From Lycocorax pyrrhopterus obiensis (Eukaryota > Chordata > Aves > Passeriformes > Paradisaeidae), in the NCBI GenBank assembly GCA_014706295.1, contig JACSVZ010000003.1, positions 328,473-392,472 on the forward strand: a stretch of DNA of 64,000 nucleotides, given 5' to 3'. The translations under genes were made by a program, and so were the position numbers. Shown here piece by piece: positions 46,301 through 57,100 of this stretch. Below the pieces are notes generated by a model. The model was not told where the DNA came from and searched no databases. It saw only the letters and a program-made list of their open reading frames with translations. Every line of letters starts with the position of its first letter. The first letter of the stretch is position 1.

Positions 46301-48742
46301 ACTGTGCTCCCTCCTCTCTCTGAGCGGTGAGTGGAGCAGCACCTCCACGATCACATATTGTGGGATTTCTCCTTCAATCTAGTGAAACGGAGGGAGAGAT
46401 TCCAGCAGGGACCTGCCATAGCTGCAGACCCCCCATGGGCACCCCCAAATGCCACTTACCTCCTTCAGATACTCTGTGTGGTGCTTGGTGGCCACGAAGA
46501 CGACGGTCTGGTCCTGGGGCTTCACCACGCTGCGGAGCAGGTGGAGCAGCACAGCTGGTTTGTCGTCCCCGCGCACATGGAAGAACGCCAGCTGCAGCAT
46601 GAGGGCAGTGCTCAGCCCTGTGCCACCACTGCCACCCTTGTCCCCTCCTCAGGAGCAGGTGGCTTGCAGGGGGTGGGGGGCACAAAGCCCATCTTGAACT
46701 CCCCCAGCTCATCTCACCTTCAGCTGCTCGCTCAGCTTGGACTCCACATCCAGGCGGATCAGCATCGGCTCAGTGAGGCCTGTGGTGACACACAGGACAT
46801 GAGTCACACATGGCACGTGCTGCTAGGGACACCCACTTGGCCCACCGTTAATCCAGCTCTGTTTTCCCAGTGCTGGGCTCGGCCTGGCTGCGGGACTGTG
46901 CTGTGTCCCTGTCCCCAGTGCCACCTGCGCCCCGTTCCTCACCAGCCCGGGCAAACTCAACGAGCAGCTTGGGCAGCGTGGCAGAGAACAGCACGGTCTG
47001 GTGGCAGTCTGGGAGCCGGGCGATGATCTCCTGGAGCTGCTCAGCGAAGCCCATCTCGAAGAGCCTGCAGGGGAGGGGATGTGGGACATGGCAAGTCCCT
47101 CCCTGCCACACCCTGGGCATCTCACCCATGTGGGGACACTGCCAGCCCTGGGGATGCCCCTGTGCTGACCTGTCGGCCTCGTCGAACACCACGTACTCCA
47201 CAGTGTGCAGCTTCAGCTTCATCTCCACTGCCACGTGCACCAGGCGCCCAGGGGTGGCTATGATTCTGTGGGGACAGAGGTGGTGACAGGACCAGGCTGA
47301 GGGGGAGACAGTGTCCCCACACCATCCTGGGAGCAGGTCCCAAATCCAACCCAAAGAAGACACAGTAGAGACCCTATTGTTCCACAGGAGGTTGCTCCAA
47401 GGGAACACCAGGAATGCCCATCAGGCACACTGGCTCTAAACACCAGTGATGTCCCCGGATGGCTGGTGGCCATTCCTCACCGGATCCCTTCCCTTCACCC
47501 CACTCACATGTCAGGGTTCTCGTGCAGGGCAGCAAACTGGTCCTCCATCCTGTGAGAGAGGGGAGAGACTGGGGTGGCACCGGGCAGCTCAGCCCCTCAC
47601 CAGGTTTTGGGGAGGCTCAGGGAAGCAGGGATTGGAGGAGACATGGGGACAGCTTACTTGTCTCCTCCCAGGATCAGGGCTGTCTTCAAGCCGGTGAACT
47701 TGCCCAGCTGCAGGATGAGGAAGAAACATATTGGTGGGCTGTAGAACTGACCCATTACCCTCATTGATGCTACTCGCCCCTGTTGTCCCCTGTACCTCCT
47801 TAGTGAACTTGAGGGTCTGCAGGGCCAGCTCCCGGGTGGGCGAGAGGATGAGGGCGCGTGCCCCGGCCTGGCTGGGCGCCTTCAGCCGCTCGAACATGGG
47901 GATGAGGAAACAGGCCGTCTTCCCGCTGCCCGTCCGCGCCATCGCCACCACATCCCGGCCACGCAGGATGGCGGGGATGGTCTGTGGGACACCACCGTCA
48001 CTATCACTGTCACACTGCCACCCCCTGGGGCAGGGACCCACTGCTCCCCATGCTCACCTTCCTCTGGATGGGCGTGGGCACCTTGTAGCCTTTCTTCATG
48101 ATGCCCTTGAAGACAGGGTAGCTGAGGCCTAGGAGAACAGAGACAAGTGAGGGGGCATGGGCAGGAGGGGACAGTCCCTGTCCAAGGGACAGCTGACCCC
48201 TGCCCCACACGCACCCATGGACTGGAAGCCCCCGGATTTCTTCTTCTTCTGGTTCTGGGCCCGCACCATGGTCTGAGTGTCGAGCTCAGCATCGGCGTCA
48301 TCGTCCTCCTCGGCGGTGGTAGGGAAGGCGGGCAGTGGGGTCACAGGGACCTGGGGACAGGGCAGGACATGGCTGTGGTGATGGCTGTCACGGCACTGCA
48401 GCTCTGCACTGCTAGCATGGCAGGCAGGGGCACCAGTGCTGGGGACTGTGGATACTGGGGACACCGGCACTGAGACACTGGTACTCAGGACATCGGCACT
48501 GGGACAGGGGTACTGGGGACACTGGCAGTGGAGACACCCGTACCAGGAATACGGGCACTGGGGACATTGGCACTAAGGATACCGGCACGGGGGACACCGG
48601 CACATGGAGACCGGGGACCCCAGCACCGGGCGTAGCGGCGCGGGGTGCAGGGACCCCCCTCGCTCGGAGCCCTCCCCGCTGCCCTCCCGTCCCCCCGTAC
48701 CGGCGCTCTGAGGGGCTGGCGGCGGGCGCGCGGCGGCGCCAT
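43317..48742 (-). CDS. DDX54: ATP-dependent RNA helicase DDX54 (DP97)
   Basis: Twenty - strand exons: 48742-48701, 48350-48215, 48128-48058, 47981-47796, 47707-47658, 47549-47508, 47265-47170, 47064-46943, 46779-46718, 46591-46460, 46198-45988, 45688-45554, 45314-45093, 45003-44930, 44796-44599, 44436-44294, 44218-44105, 44018-43914, 43735-43632, 43540-43317. They stay in phase and give 822 aa (human 881). It is a nucleolar DEAD-box helicase and nuclear-receptor corepressor. Motifs in order: Q motif [18 protein letters not shown] (98-105), Ia PTRELA (131-136), TPGR, II DEAD (204-207), [35 protein letters not shown]. The C-terminus has the family blocks [33 protein letters not shown] and a basic tail ending KKGKLRKKM. 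Confidence 0.97.
44842..44907. repeat. (CCCRT)n pentanucleotide repeat in a DDX54 intron
   Basis: About 13 tandem CCCGT/CCCAT units fill the middle of the 133-nt DDX54 intron 44929-44797. On the DDX54 transcript strand the repeat reads GGGAY, a series of closely spaced G triplets. Confidence 0.92.
48420..48630. repeat. degenerate minisatellite in DDX54 intron 1
   Basis: About a dozen imperfect units of roughly 15-18 bp based on GGCACTGGGGACACC, with drifted versions such as GGTACTGGGGACACTGG and GGCACTAAGGATACC. It covers much of intron 1 (48700-48351) and creates long chance open frames on both strands. Confidence 0.85.
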
Positions 48743-48825
48743 GGCGGTCCCGGCGGCGGAACCACGTGGGGAGGCGGCGGCGGAAGGGGCCGGGCCCGTC
48801 CCGCGCCCGCCCCGGGGCCGCGGCC
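48743..48825. promoter_or_regulatory. bidirectional DDX54/RITA1 promoter with E-box
   Basis: The 83 bp between the two divergent start codons are almost pure G+C. They contain the palindrome CCACGTGG, with the CACGTG E-box at 48763-48768. Neither gene can have its whole promoter and 5' UTR outside this segment unless transcripts overlap or start within the partner gene. Confidence 0.7.
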
Positions 48826-49789
48826 ATGCGGGCGGCGGGTCCGGCCCTGGGCCGTGGCTCCGCTGCGACCGCCGTCCGCCCTCCGCGGGGCCCCCGGGGC
48901 CGCCGCCGGGTGCGGCCGTCCTTCGTGGATGAGTCGCTGTTCGGCCGCCCCGCGGGGGCCCGCCCGCCGCCTCCCGCCTTCCCGCCGCCCTGGGCGGCTC
49001 CGGCGGCTCCCGCTGCCGGCGGCTCCCGGCCCGGGAGTCAGTGCAGGTGAGCGGCGACTCGGGGCGCTCCCTCGGCCCGGATCCCCGCTGCCTCGGGTTT
49101 CGGGGCTCACTACACGTCGGTGTCCCCGGGGCGCCCTGCGGAGCCCCTCGACTCCCCCAGCCCGGGCTCGGCTGCCCCGCCGGCTCTCGGTCACTCCCCT
49201 GCTGATTTCCCCCGCTCTAACGAACATGTGTTTCTCCGCTTGTCGCCCTCCAAGGTCCCGAAGCCACGCTCCGTCGTTCTGTGACGAGTCTCTGTTTGGT
49301 GCCAAGCCCCAGGGTCCCGCCTGGGCAGCTCCACGGATGAGGAAAGAAGATGTAGCCAAGCTCCATACGCTGCTCTGGAGCCCCCCGCCTGCCCCCCGAA
49401 ACCAGCCTGGCCTTTCCCCACACTGCAGGGGGACTCCCCTGCGAGCCGTCCACCCGCCGGCCTCCGCGCCTCCGGCCACATCTGAGCCCGGCCACAAGGA
49501 GAAGTCGTGTGGCTGGAGGCATCCCAGCAGCGATGCTTGCTGCAAAGGCTGGGGTGCTCCTGGCAGAGGACGTTCCCAGTCTGTCATCCGGCTGAGCACC
49601 CCCCCGGACAAGATTCGCCTGTCTTCCAACCTCGGCACAGAAAGGTGGAAAAACCAGAGCACTCCGACAACCCCTGCTGCCCCCCAGGGCCCTCCGATGA
49701 GGGGTCGGTCCAGCAGCGTGTCCGGATTGCCTGTGCTCAGGAATGCCAAGACAGCAAGTGGCTGCAAACCCAGACCCCCCTGGAAGTGA
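48826..49789 (+). CDS. RITA1: RBPJ-interacting and tubulin-associated protein 1
   Basis: Two exons, 48826-49046 and 49255-49789, join in phase (codon AG|G) to give 251 aa (human 269). RITA1 binds the Notch effector RBPJ, shuttles it out of the nucleus and also binds tubulin. The segment LHTLLWSPPPAP contains the hydrophobic-Trp-hydrophobic-Pro core used for RBPJ binding. The motif PSFxDESLFG occurs twice, PSFVDESLFG near residue 30 and PSFCDESLFG near residue 80. The protein ends KPRPPWK, as in mammals. The start MRAAGPALGRG was chosen as the first ATG whose frame gives the conserved N-terminal motif. An in-frame ATG at 48766 lies further upstream. Exon 1 is extremely GC-rich. Confidence 0.95.
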
Positions 49790-52649
49790 TGCCAAATGTC
49801 CTTCTGGATGTACATACAGCCTTAGTCTACCTGAGACCTCCCTGTGCCCAAGCCCATGAGGACCCTGGGCTTTTCCGTGGCTGGAAACGAAGGATGGAGC
49901 TGTTCCATGCTGGAAGACAAGCCAGGAGCCAAAGGTGAGCACAGTGCTGGAAGCAGTGACCTCCTTGTTCAGGGCACAACTGCACGGCACCAGAGTGGGA
50001 TAGCCTTGGTGGGAACAGCTGTTTCCCTTGATGTCCAATGGTTGTCAGAGGAGGTGTGGTAACACAGCAGGTTCCTGCTGTCTGGGAAATCCAAGTGGGA
50101 GGTGGGAGCAGCAGGAGACAGGAGTGCCCACAGTGCAGTCCAGGGCCCATCCAGGCACAGGTACATGGACAGTGTAGCTCCGTGGGGACAGGCAGGGCTG
50201 AGCTCCATGGAGTTCCCTGAACAGGGTGTGCTGCTGGGGTGGGGTCCCAGGTGAGTGGCTGGGGCAGTTGAGGTGTGAGGGCCCTGACGAGGACCTTTGC
50301 TGACCATGTGTGGTGAGAGGAGTCCTGCTCCATCCTGCCTGTGCTCGTGCCTGTGGGAATGCAGGAGATCCCTGGTCTGACCTACTCAAGGCATGTCCAG
50401 TCAGGTGGTGGAAACCTCTAGGAACAGAGGCTGCATGGCCTTGCTGACCGCCTTCCCACTGCTCCACTGTCCTCAGGGTGAAAATTTTCCCTTTATCCAG
50501 TCAGAGCCTTTCTAGTTTGATTTTGTGTCTGTTCACTCATTCTGCACCTGAGCACAAAACTTGGCCCAACCCTCATGGTTGCCTCCTCTTTGCAGGTATT
50601 GAGAGGCTGCTCTGAGGCCCCCCAAAAGGTTCCCTTCTCCAGGAAATGAGCTCCATTCCCTCTGCCTCTAGGCACAGGATGTGCCTTGGTGTCTCCCTGC
50701 TGTCCTTGCTTCGTGTCACCAACGCCTTATGGACTCCCCTGACAAAGCAGGACAAGGGAGGACAAGCACAGAGGTGAGGAAGGCGTTGCCCTGCGTCCTG
50801 CTGGCAGTGGGATGATCCCAGGCTGGATGGGGTTTGTGACAGAGAAGGATCTGCACAGAGATTTTGGCAGCTCGTGGTGATGAGGAGGTGCTGAGTAGAT
50901 ACATAATTGTGTCGCTGGTGCTGAGGGTTGTGAGGTGCTCACAGCAGTGCCATGGTGTCACCAAATAAATGCTCCGAGGCAAATCTGGGATCTGTGGGAT
51001 GCTGCTGAGTGATCTGGGCACCTCCAAAGCTCCTCCACTTTCCTTCCTGAGGTGGGAAAGAGCAGCTCTGTCTGTATGGAGGCAGATAAAGGACGTGGGG
51101 TGGGTGACTTGGGGTTTGCAGTCACTGCTCCCTGGGGAGAGAGGCTGTGGTGAGGAGCTGCTGAGGTTACTGGGAGTTTGGTAACTCCCATGCCGAGGGA
51201 AACACTCAAATTCACCCAAAGACACACCAAGCCAGTTTAAGAGCATCATTCTGCCCTCAGAAATGATTTTATTGCACCTTCAGCAGCAGCAGCAGGATTG
51301 GGCCTTGACCCACTCCAGCACGTGGAGCTGGAGCCAGCTAGGAGCCTGTGCTGAGTGGAATTTCTGCTTATTTCTTTGCCTGATAGGAAGCAAGAATAAT
51401 CTGATGTTATTAAAACCTGAGAAGGTGGGTGAAGATCCTTGTGATGAGTTCCAAGCTCTCAGATCTCTCCCTGTGCTTCCCACTGAGGCAATCCAGCAGC
51501 TCTTCTCCACCTGGGGTAAAACTGGAGGGACATGAAACAATTGTGGCCTTCTCAGAGGAGGGGTTGGGAAGGCTGGTGTCAATCCGAGCCTGATGAGCTG
51601 TGTTTGGGATGTGGGCACAGGGACGTGCAAGCTGTGAAGGCTGCAGGTCTCGCTGGGCTGGGAGAAAATCCGAATGTGATTTGGACACTAGATGGAGACA
51701 AGAGGGTTGAGGATTGACACAGAAGCAGGAACGCTGTTCCCCAGCAGCAGGTGGATGAGTGAGATCCAGCGAGGCGAGTCGTCAACAAACTGGAGGAACT
51801 GCCCCGGAATCTAAGCAGCAGAGAACTGAAACAGCGCAATCTTGGAGAGCTGGAGTCCTTGAAAGATGAAGCCTCTTAAAATGAAGAGAGATTTTATCTG
51901 AAAATCAAGTTGACAGTGGCCTGTGTGGCCAAGATTGGCCACTTTACCCCCACTGCTGTGGGGGTAAATCAAGGAATCAGTGAGGGAAACTAGAGCCCGT
52001 CACATCAGCCACACTTTCCTGTCCCACGCTGGCCCAGGTTGTCACCAAGGGCTTCCAGGAGGTCAGAACTGGCACTTCCTTGCTATTTACAGATGAAGAC
52101 AATGTTGGTTAAGTATAAATGGGTTGTTTGTATTTTGTTGTGATTCTCACTCACATTGGTGCTTTACTGCTGCCCTGTCCTCTTGTTCTGCCAGAGCTGT
52201 GCAGCCCAGCATGAGAGCAAAAGCTGCTCTGTTACTGCTGGAACTGGCGCTCACGTTCAGATCAAATCTGAATAAAATGAGGTGGGGGAAATGTTCAGTT
52301 GTTTCCTACCTCCAGATCCAGCCTGTCCCGTGTCACTGGTGCTCAGCTCAGGCCAGAGTTGTTGATACAGAGGCCTGAATCAAGCCAGGACTCCTCCCTG
52401 CTGCTGCTCTCATTTTTCTGTCTGCTCAGCACCGACATAAATCTCACTCTCCACCTATGACTCCACCCTGACTCCTTGACTTGTTGCTTACTTGGGGGTT
52501 GAAGTTGTGTTGCTGCAGGGCTGCTTTCCACTGAAATCAGCAGAGCGTTGGGACAGAGCGGCTAAACTCCAAAAACCAGCATAGCTGGCAGGAGCCAGGT
52601 GATAACTTGACGGAGGCAGCAGCCTGACCTCAGCAGGCTTAATCTCCTG
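49790..52649. other. RITA1 3' region and RITA1-TPCN1 intergenic DNA
   Basis: It begins with the RITA1 3' UTR. The first AATAAA is at 50964-50969 and a second at 52271-52276; either could be the 3' end. A diverged CR1 piece lies at 50470-50660. No gene is recognised. In human, IQCD lies here on the opposite strand, and I find no trace of its coiled-coil or IQ-motif exons on the - strand. Confidence 0.6.
50470..50660 (-). mobile_element. diverged CR1 LINE fragment
   Basis: The order of landmarks resembles the inner part of a reverse-strand CR1 3' end: CTCAGGGTGAAAATTTTCCC, TTTATCCAGTCAGAGCC, then GGTATTGAGAGGCTGCTCTGAGG and CTTCTCCAGG. It is much more diverged than the copies in TAOK3. Confidence 0.55.
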
Positions 52650-52769
52650 CAGGACCTTTTTGAGAGCCAGTGCTCTTGGATACCCCTCACGGCACCTCCT
52701 GCGCTCGGGGCTGGGCTGGACTGCACTCAGGGCCCGACTCATTCCTACAACCAGCGGGGCCTGGGAACA

Positions 52770-53560
52770 GGGATGTCTCCATCCGGAGCGGAGGAAAGGG
52801 GGTGTCCCTGCCCAAGAGCGGGTTGGGGTCCCAGGCCTGGTCCCCTCAGGGGTCCGCGGGCCGCTCCCGCCCGCGTCCCGCCGTTGCCCGGTGACCGCTC
52901 CTCCCCGACCCCGGGGCGGGGCCTCGGCGCAGCCAATGGCAGCCTGCGCTCCTGTCCCCTAGAGCCCACCCCCCGCCACCTTGGACCAATCAGCACCCCC
53001 GTCCATCTTGAAGGACAGCGCTTCTATCCAATGGCGAGGCGAAGTGCATGAGGGGAGGAGGGGAGGCGGGAATAATGCGGAGTCTCTCTCAGGGGGCGGG
53101 GGCGGGCACGGCGCGTGGATTGGCGGGCGCGGGGAGGCTCCGCCTCTTGGGGCGGGGACCCGCGGTGTGACAGCCAATGGGAGGCGAGGGGCGGGGCGTG
53201 GAGGAGTCGCGTCGCTGCGGGCGCCGGTTCGGCGGGGCCGGGACGGGCCGGGGGGTGCGGAGGGTCCCGGGACGGGCCAGGCAGTCCCGGGAGGGTTTGG
53301 AGGGTCCGGGGGCCGCGGGCACGGGGGGCTGGTGAGGAGCAGGTTCACCCAGGGGTGGGAGGAGGGGGCGGGGGGGCGCGGGGAGGGCGCTGGGCCGGGC
53401 CTCCCCAGCGCGGTGACAGCGCTGTGCCGGTGTCCCTTTCCCTGGACAGGGACAGTGGCTGTGGATTGTTCCCGCGGCGCTGTCCTGGGCCTGCTTCATT
53501 TTCCTTTTCCATCACCTTTTAGAGAAATCCGTGACCTTGTGGCATCGCGCAGTTAAGAAA
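52770..53560 (+). promoter_or_regulatory. TPCN1: TPCN1 CpG-island promoter with CCAAT array
   Basis: An 800-bp CpG island. CCAAT occurs at 52933-52937, 52986-52990, 53028-53032 and 53174-53178, and in reverse (ATTGG) at 53119-53123. There is no TATA box. A good splice donor (CTGGTGAGGAG) near 53330 suggests a non-coding first exon spliced to the exon that carries the start codon, with candidate acceptor CCAGCAG near 53964. The exact 5' UTR structure is not resolved. Confidence 0.6.
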
Positions 53561-54077
53561 ACCCCTCCGGGAACTTCATGTGTGCGGACTCCAGGCGGCC
53601 TCCGGTGCTCCCGCGTTCGCCTCCCCAGCTGCGGTCCAGGCGCTTGGGCACGGCGGGGGACAGAGCCATGTGTGACGGGGACACTTAGCGCCATGCTGGC
53701 CCGGGACGCGTCACGGCCGCTGCTCCTGGTGCCGAGGGGTCAGGAGCTTGCCAAGGATCAGCTTCTCCTGCGTCCCTGCTGTCCTGCGAGCCGTGCGCCG
53801 GCTGGGATAGGCAGCCCCGGCCTCGCTTTGTGAACTGAGCTTTGGCATAAATCCATCGAGTCCGGCATCCTGCGCTGCTTTTGGGAAGCAAGTAACTCGG
53901 TCCTTTCTGGAGCTGTGGTGTCCGGAGATGGGTGCGCGCACTGTTGTGTCCGTGTGTCCAGCAGACAGCCCCGGGGGACGGCTTTCCAGGGAGAGGTTCT
54001 GACACAAGCGCTTCCCAAGTGGAACTGCAGAAAGCGTTGTTTAAAGCTCCGTGAGCAGGAGCCTCAGAAGGGACGGC

Positions 54078-54189
54078 ATGGCTGTGAGCATGGACGATGA
54101 CGTTCCCCTCATCCTCACCCTGGACGACAACGGGAGCAGCGCCTCAGCCCCTCTGGATGACCTGGATCGGGAGGAGCTGCCTAACGAAA
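54078..54189 (+). CDS. TPCN1: two-pore calcium channel 1, first coding exon
   Basis: The ATG at 54078 gives MAVSMDDDVPLILTLDDN, then GSSASAPLDDLDREELPN, ending in phase 1 at a strong GTAAGAG donor. The opening residues match the cytosolic N-terminus of TPCN1, an endolysosomal cation channel with two six-helix repeats that responds to PI(3,5)P2 and NAADP. Only this exon is in the window; channel domains lie downstream. The upstream CpG island and the position next to RITA1 (as in mammals) support the call. Confidence 0.9.
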
Positions 54190-57100
54190 GTAAGAGCACT
54201 TTGTTATTCCCTGCCCGGTGTTTGTCTCTTTGGGGTGGCTGCTCTTCCCGGTGAAACTCCCAGAGCCGTCGCTCAGCTCCCGGGGCTGCCTGATAAAACC
54301 AGGTCAGGAAGTTGCTTGTTGTGCTGCTTGTTGCTCACAGCTCCGTCTGACGCCGCGGGCACTGGACGGGTCCTACCCGGGCTGTTTCTAACACACAGTT
54401 TTGGGGTTTCCCTGTAGTAACCTGTGACATTAAGCCCTTTCCTGCACGTTGTCCCAGAGTGTCTCCTTCCCTTGGCACTTTCCCACTGCAGTTATCTCAT
54501 GTGACATTCTCCTAGCACCATAAACACCTGCCCTTTGTGACTCTTGTTTTGTCTCTTTCTGGTTTACATTCAGATTTTTGTGAGAAGGGAAGTGTTGATA
54601 AATCCCTTCCACATCTTTATTGTGTTCTTATCAAAGAACCTGGAGTACTTTTAGACAACATATTCATGTTGGCCCCAGCTGTTTAATGGGGCATAGCTAG
54701 CCTGTGAGCACTGGGAGGGGGAAAACAACAGCCACCATTGCTCAGAAGCTTGGATTTCTCCTCAGTGTGTCTTCATTAAAGCCCTCACCCTGCAGCAGGT
54801 TGGATGTGGCCAGCAGATGTGTCTGAGTGTGTTCAGTGAGTTTCTGGTTGGTGTTACACCTCTCTGGATGTACCTGAGCAGTTTTGTCCAGCACATCCCC
54901 GTGACTTCCAGTTGACATTGCAGGTGCAGACACACACAGGTCTTGTGATCCTGTTCCAGCCTTTGCTGCCACAGGCTGCACATTTGGAACAAATGCATCA
55001 CTTCCTGGCCAGGCATCCCTTTTTTCCACATTACACCTCTGTGCCATACTGCCTCTGAGATTTGATTCCTCTTGCAATAAGATGGGTTCCCTTAATTTTC
55101 TCCTTCTTGACTTCCCAAGTCAGGAATTAGTTTCAGATAATCAAGATTCTTCCTCCCTCCTCCTCCTCCTCTGCCACCCCACAATACAGATCCCTGACTA
55201 AATTGCCCAGTTGACTTTCTCTAAGCTCTCTTTTATCCTTGCTTCATCCCATCTGTTTGTCTTTTAAAGTTTAGCCCTCTATTTTTAAGTTAAATAGAAG
55301 AGAGATTTCTTCCTCCGTCCACGGGTGTATTTATAGGATTCCTTGTGACTAATTTTAATCACTCTTCCCTCTTTCATTCCCCTGCCTCCCATCCCGTCAA
55401 AGAAGACGTTGGATGAGGCTTAACAATTGCTTGAAGCCAGCACGACTGTGTTAAAGCACAGGCATGAGAATGAATGTATTAATAAATAAAATTCTCCACA
55501 TTGAAATACAGGGAAGTTGTTTAGGGACCAATTTTGTGCTTCTTAAAAGATCGCTGTGTGGTTTTTGAGAACTCATTTCCTGGGATCCTTCAAATGAAAT
55601 GTCTCTTATTTTGCCGTATGTTTTAATCGCTGTTAAAGTTGGATTTGCTGCAGAAATATAAAGCTTATGCTATGGAAGAGATAGGGAATGATACAGAGCC
55701 TTCTGAAGTCAGGGTGGGATGAAGGATTAGGAGGGGAAGGCTGGCATCAACAACTTGAAAGGCACATTTATCTCTGGGAAGTGGGAAGCTTAAATCAGGG
55801 AGAGAGCACACTGACACCAGCACTGGCAAAAGTAAGCTTGTTTAAAAACCAGGACGTGTGGTCCAGCTTTTCCTCTTTGCCTGCACAGAAAATCTGCTGT
55901 GAAATGCAGCAAAGTTGTGTCTTGTGGAGGCTGTGAGGAATCAAGTGTGTCCCCTCTGCTCTGCCTCCCCTTGGCTGCTGAGGACTGAAATGGCATTAAC
56001 AGAACTGTGTGATGTCACGTTTTCAGTCAGAAGCTTTTCTTTTCCAGGGAGAAAGAGTGTGTGAGAAGTCCTTGTCAGGGGAGAAAGAGCCTGCCAGGGT
56101 GATGATGAGGACACGGGGACAGGGAATGTCGGGAGGCTGTTTCCTTCTGGCTTTGTCTTCCCTTTGCCTAAACTCTCATAATTCAATATCCAGCCAGAAT
56201 TTAGAGGAACAGCTCCCTTGTTACTGTGCCTGACCATCATCAACTCCAAGGGATTCAATGGCAGGTTAAACACAAAACTTTTGCTGAAGTGTGTCCCCAG
56301 AACAGGCTGGGACTGCTTGCAGTGAAGGACCCACCGTCCTCTTCCAGGTGACACTGAGGGAAAGACAAAGTGGCTGTAGCTGCCCCCTGTTCAATCACGT
56401 GTTTGAGGTTGATAATAATGAAGTCTCACTCTTGCTTTGTGTTCCTGTGTGCACAAACACCTCTAAATTTTAATCCATTCTCCAGTCTGTCACAGCCGTG
56501 TCACTAAGTGCTATGTGGCTCAGTGTATCAGCTCTCATGTTTTTTAAGGAACTTCTTGTGCTTTTAAATGAAAAAAAACCAAACTATCCATGGTGTGGCT
56601 TTGTTGCAATCAGGTCTTTGGATAAATGAATTTGTAGTTTTGGATTCTTGGTACTGATTGCCTGGAACTGGAGACAAGTTTCTGGGTTGAAATAAGTAGA
56701 AACAGGGTTTTCTGAAAGCAAGCCTGTAGCAGATGTAAAAAGAAAGGACTGAAGTGCAGGAGTGAATTCCTTTCCAAACCTTGCAGGAGAGTCCTCTCCT
56801 GGGTGAGTGTCTTGGGGTTAGAATAAAAGAAAGCTAAAGGAGAAAATTGTGTGGAAAATTACATTCTTAAAGAAAATGTCCAGCTGCAAAAATTAATCTC
56901 CCAAATCCTCCAGCTCTTAAGCATTTAATGAGAGAAAATACTTGCATGGGGAGGAATATTAAACTCTGCCTTGCTTGGCTTGTGCTGGGATATGCTGGGA
57001 TACAGGGCTTCCAGGTAAATCCCATGTGCAGCCACCACAAAGGGTCAGAATCCTGCAAAGTTGACAGGAATTCAGGCCACATCCAGAAAAATGTGGTCCC

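Noticed and set aside
48412..49815. 467-codon open frame on the - strand opposite RITA1
   Set aside because: It is very GC-rich, low-complexity (Pro/Arg/Gly) and antisense to RITA1. It runs through both RITA1 exons, the RITA1 intron and the DDX54 minisatellite. It is explained by high GC content and lack of stop codons.
50716..51249. 177-codon - strand frame between RITA1 and TPCN1, considered as IQCD
   Set aside because: The translation is Ser/Leu/Pro-rich with no coiled coil or IQ motif. It resembles chance open sequence.
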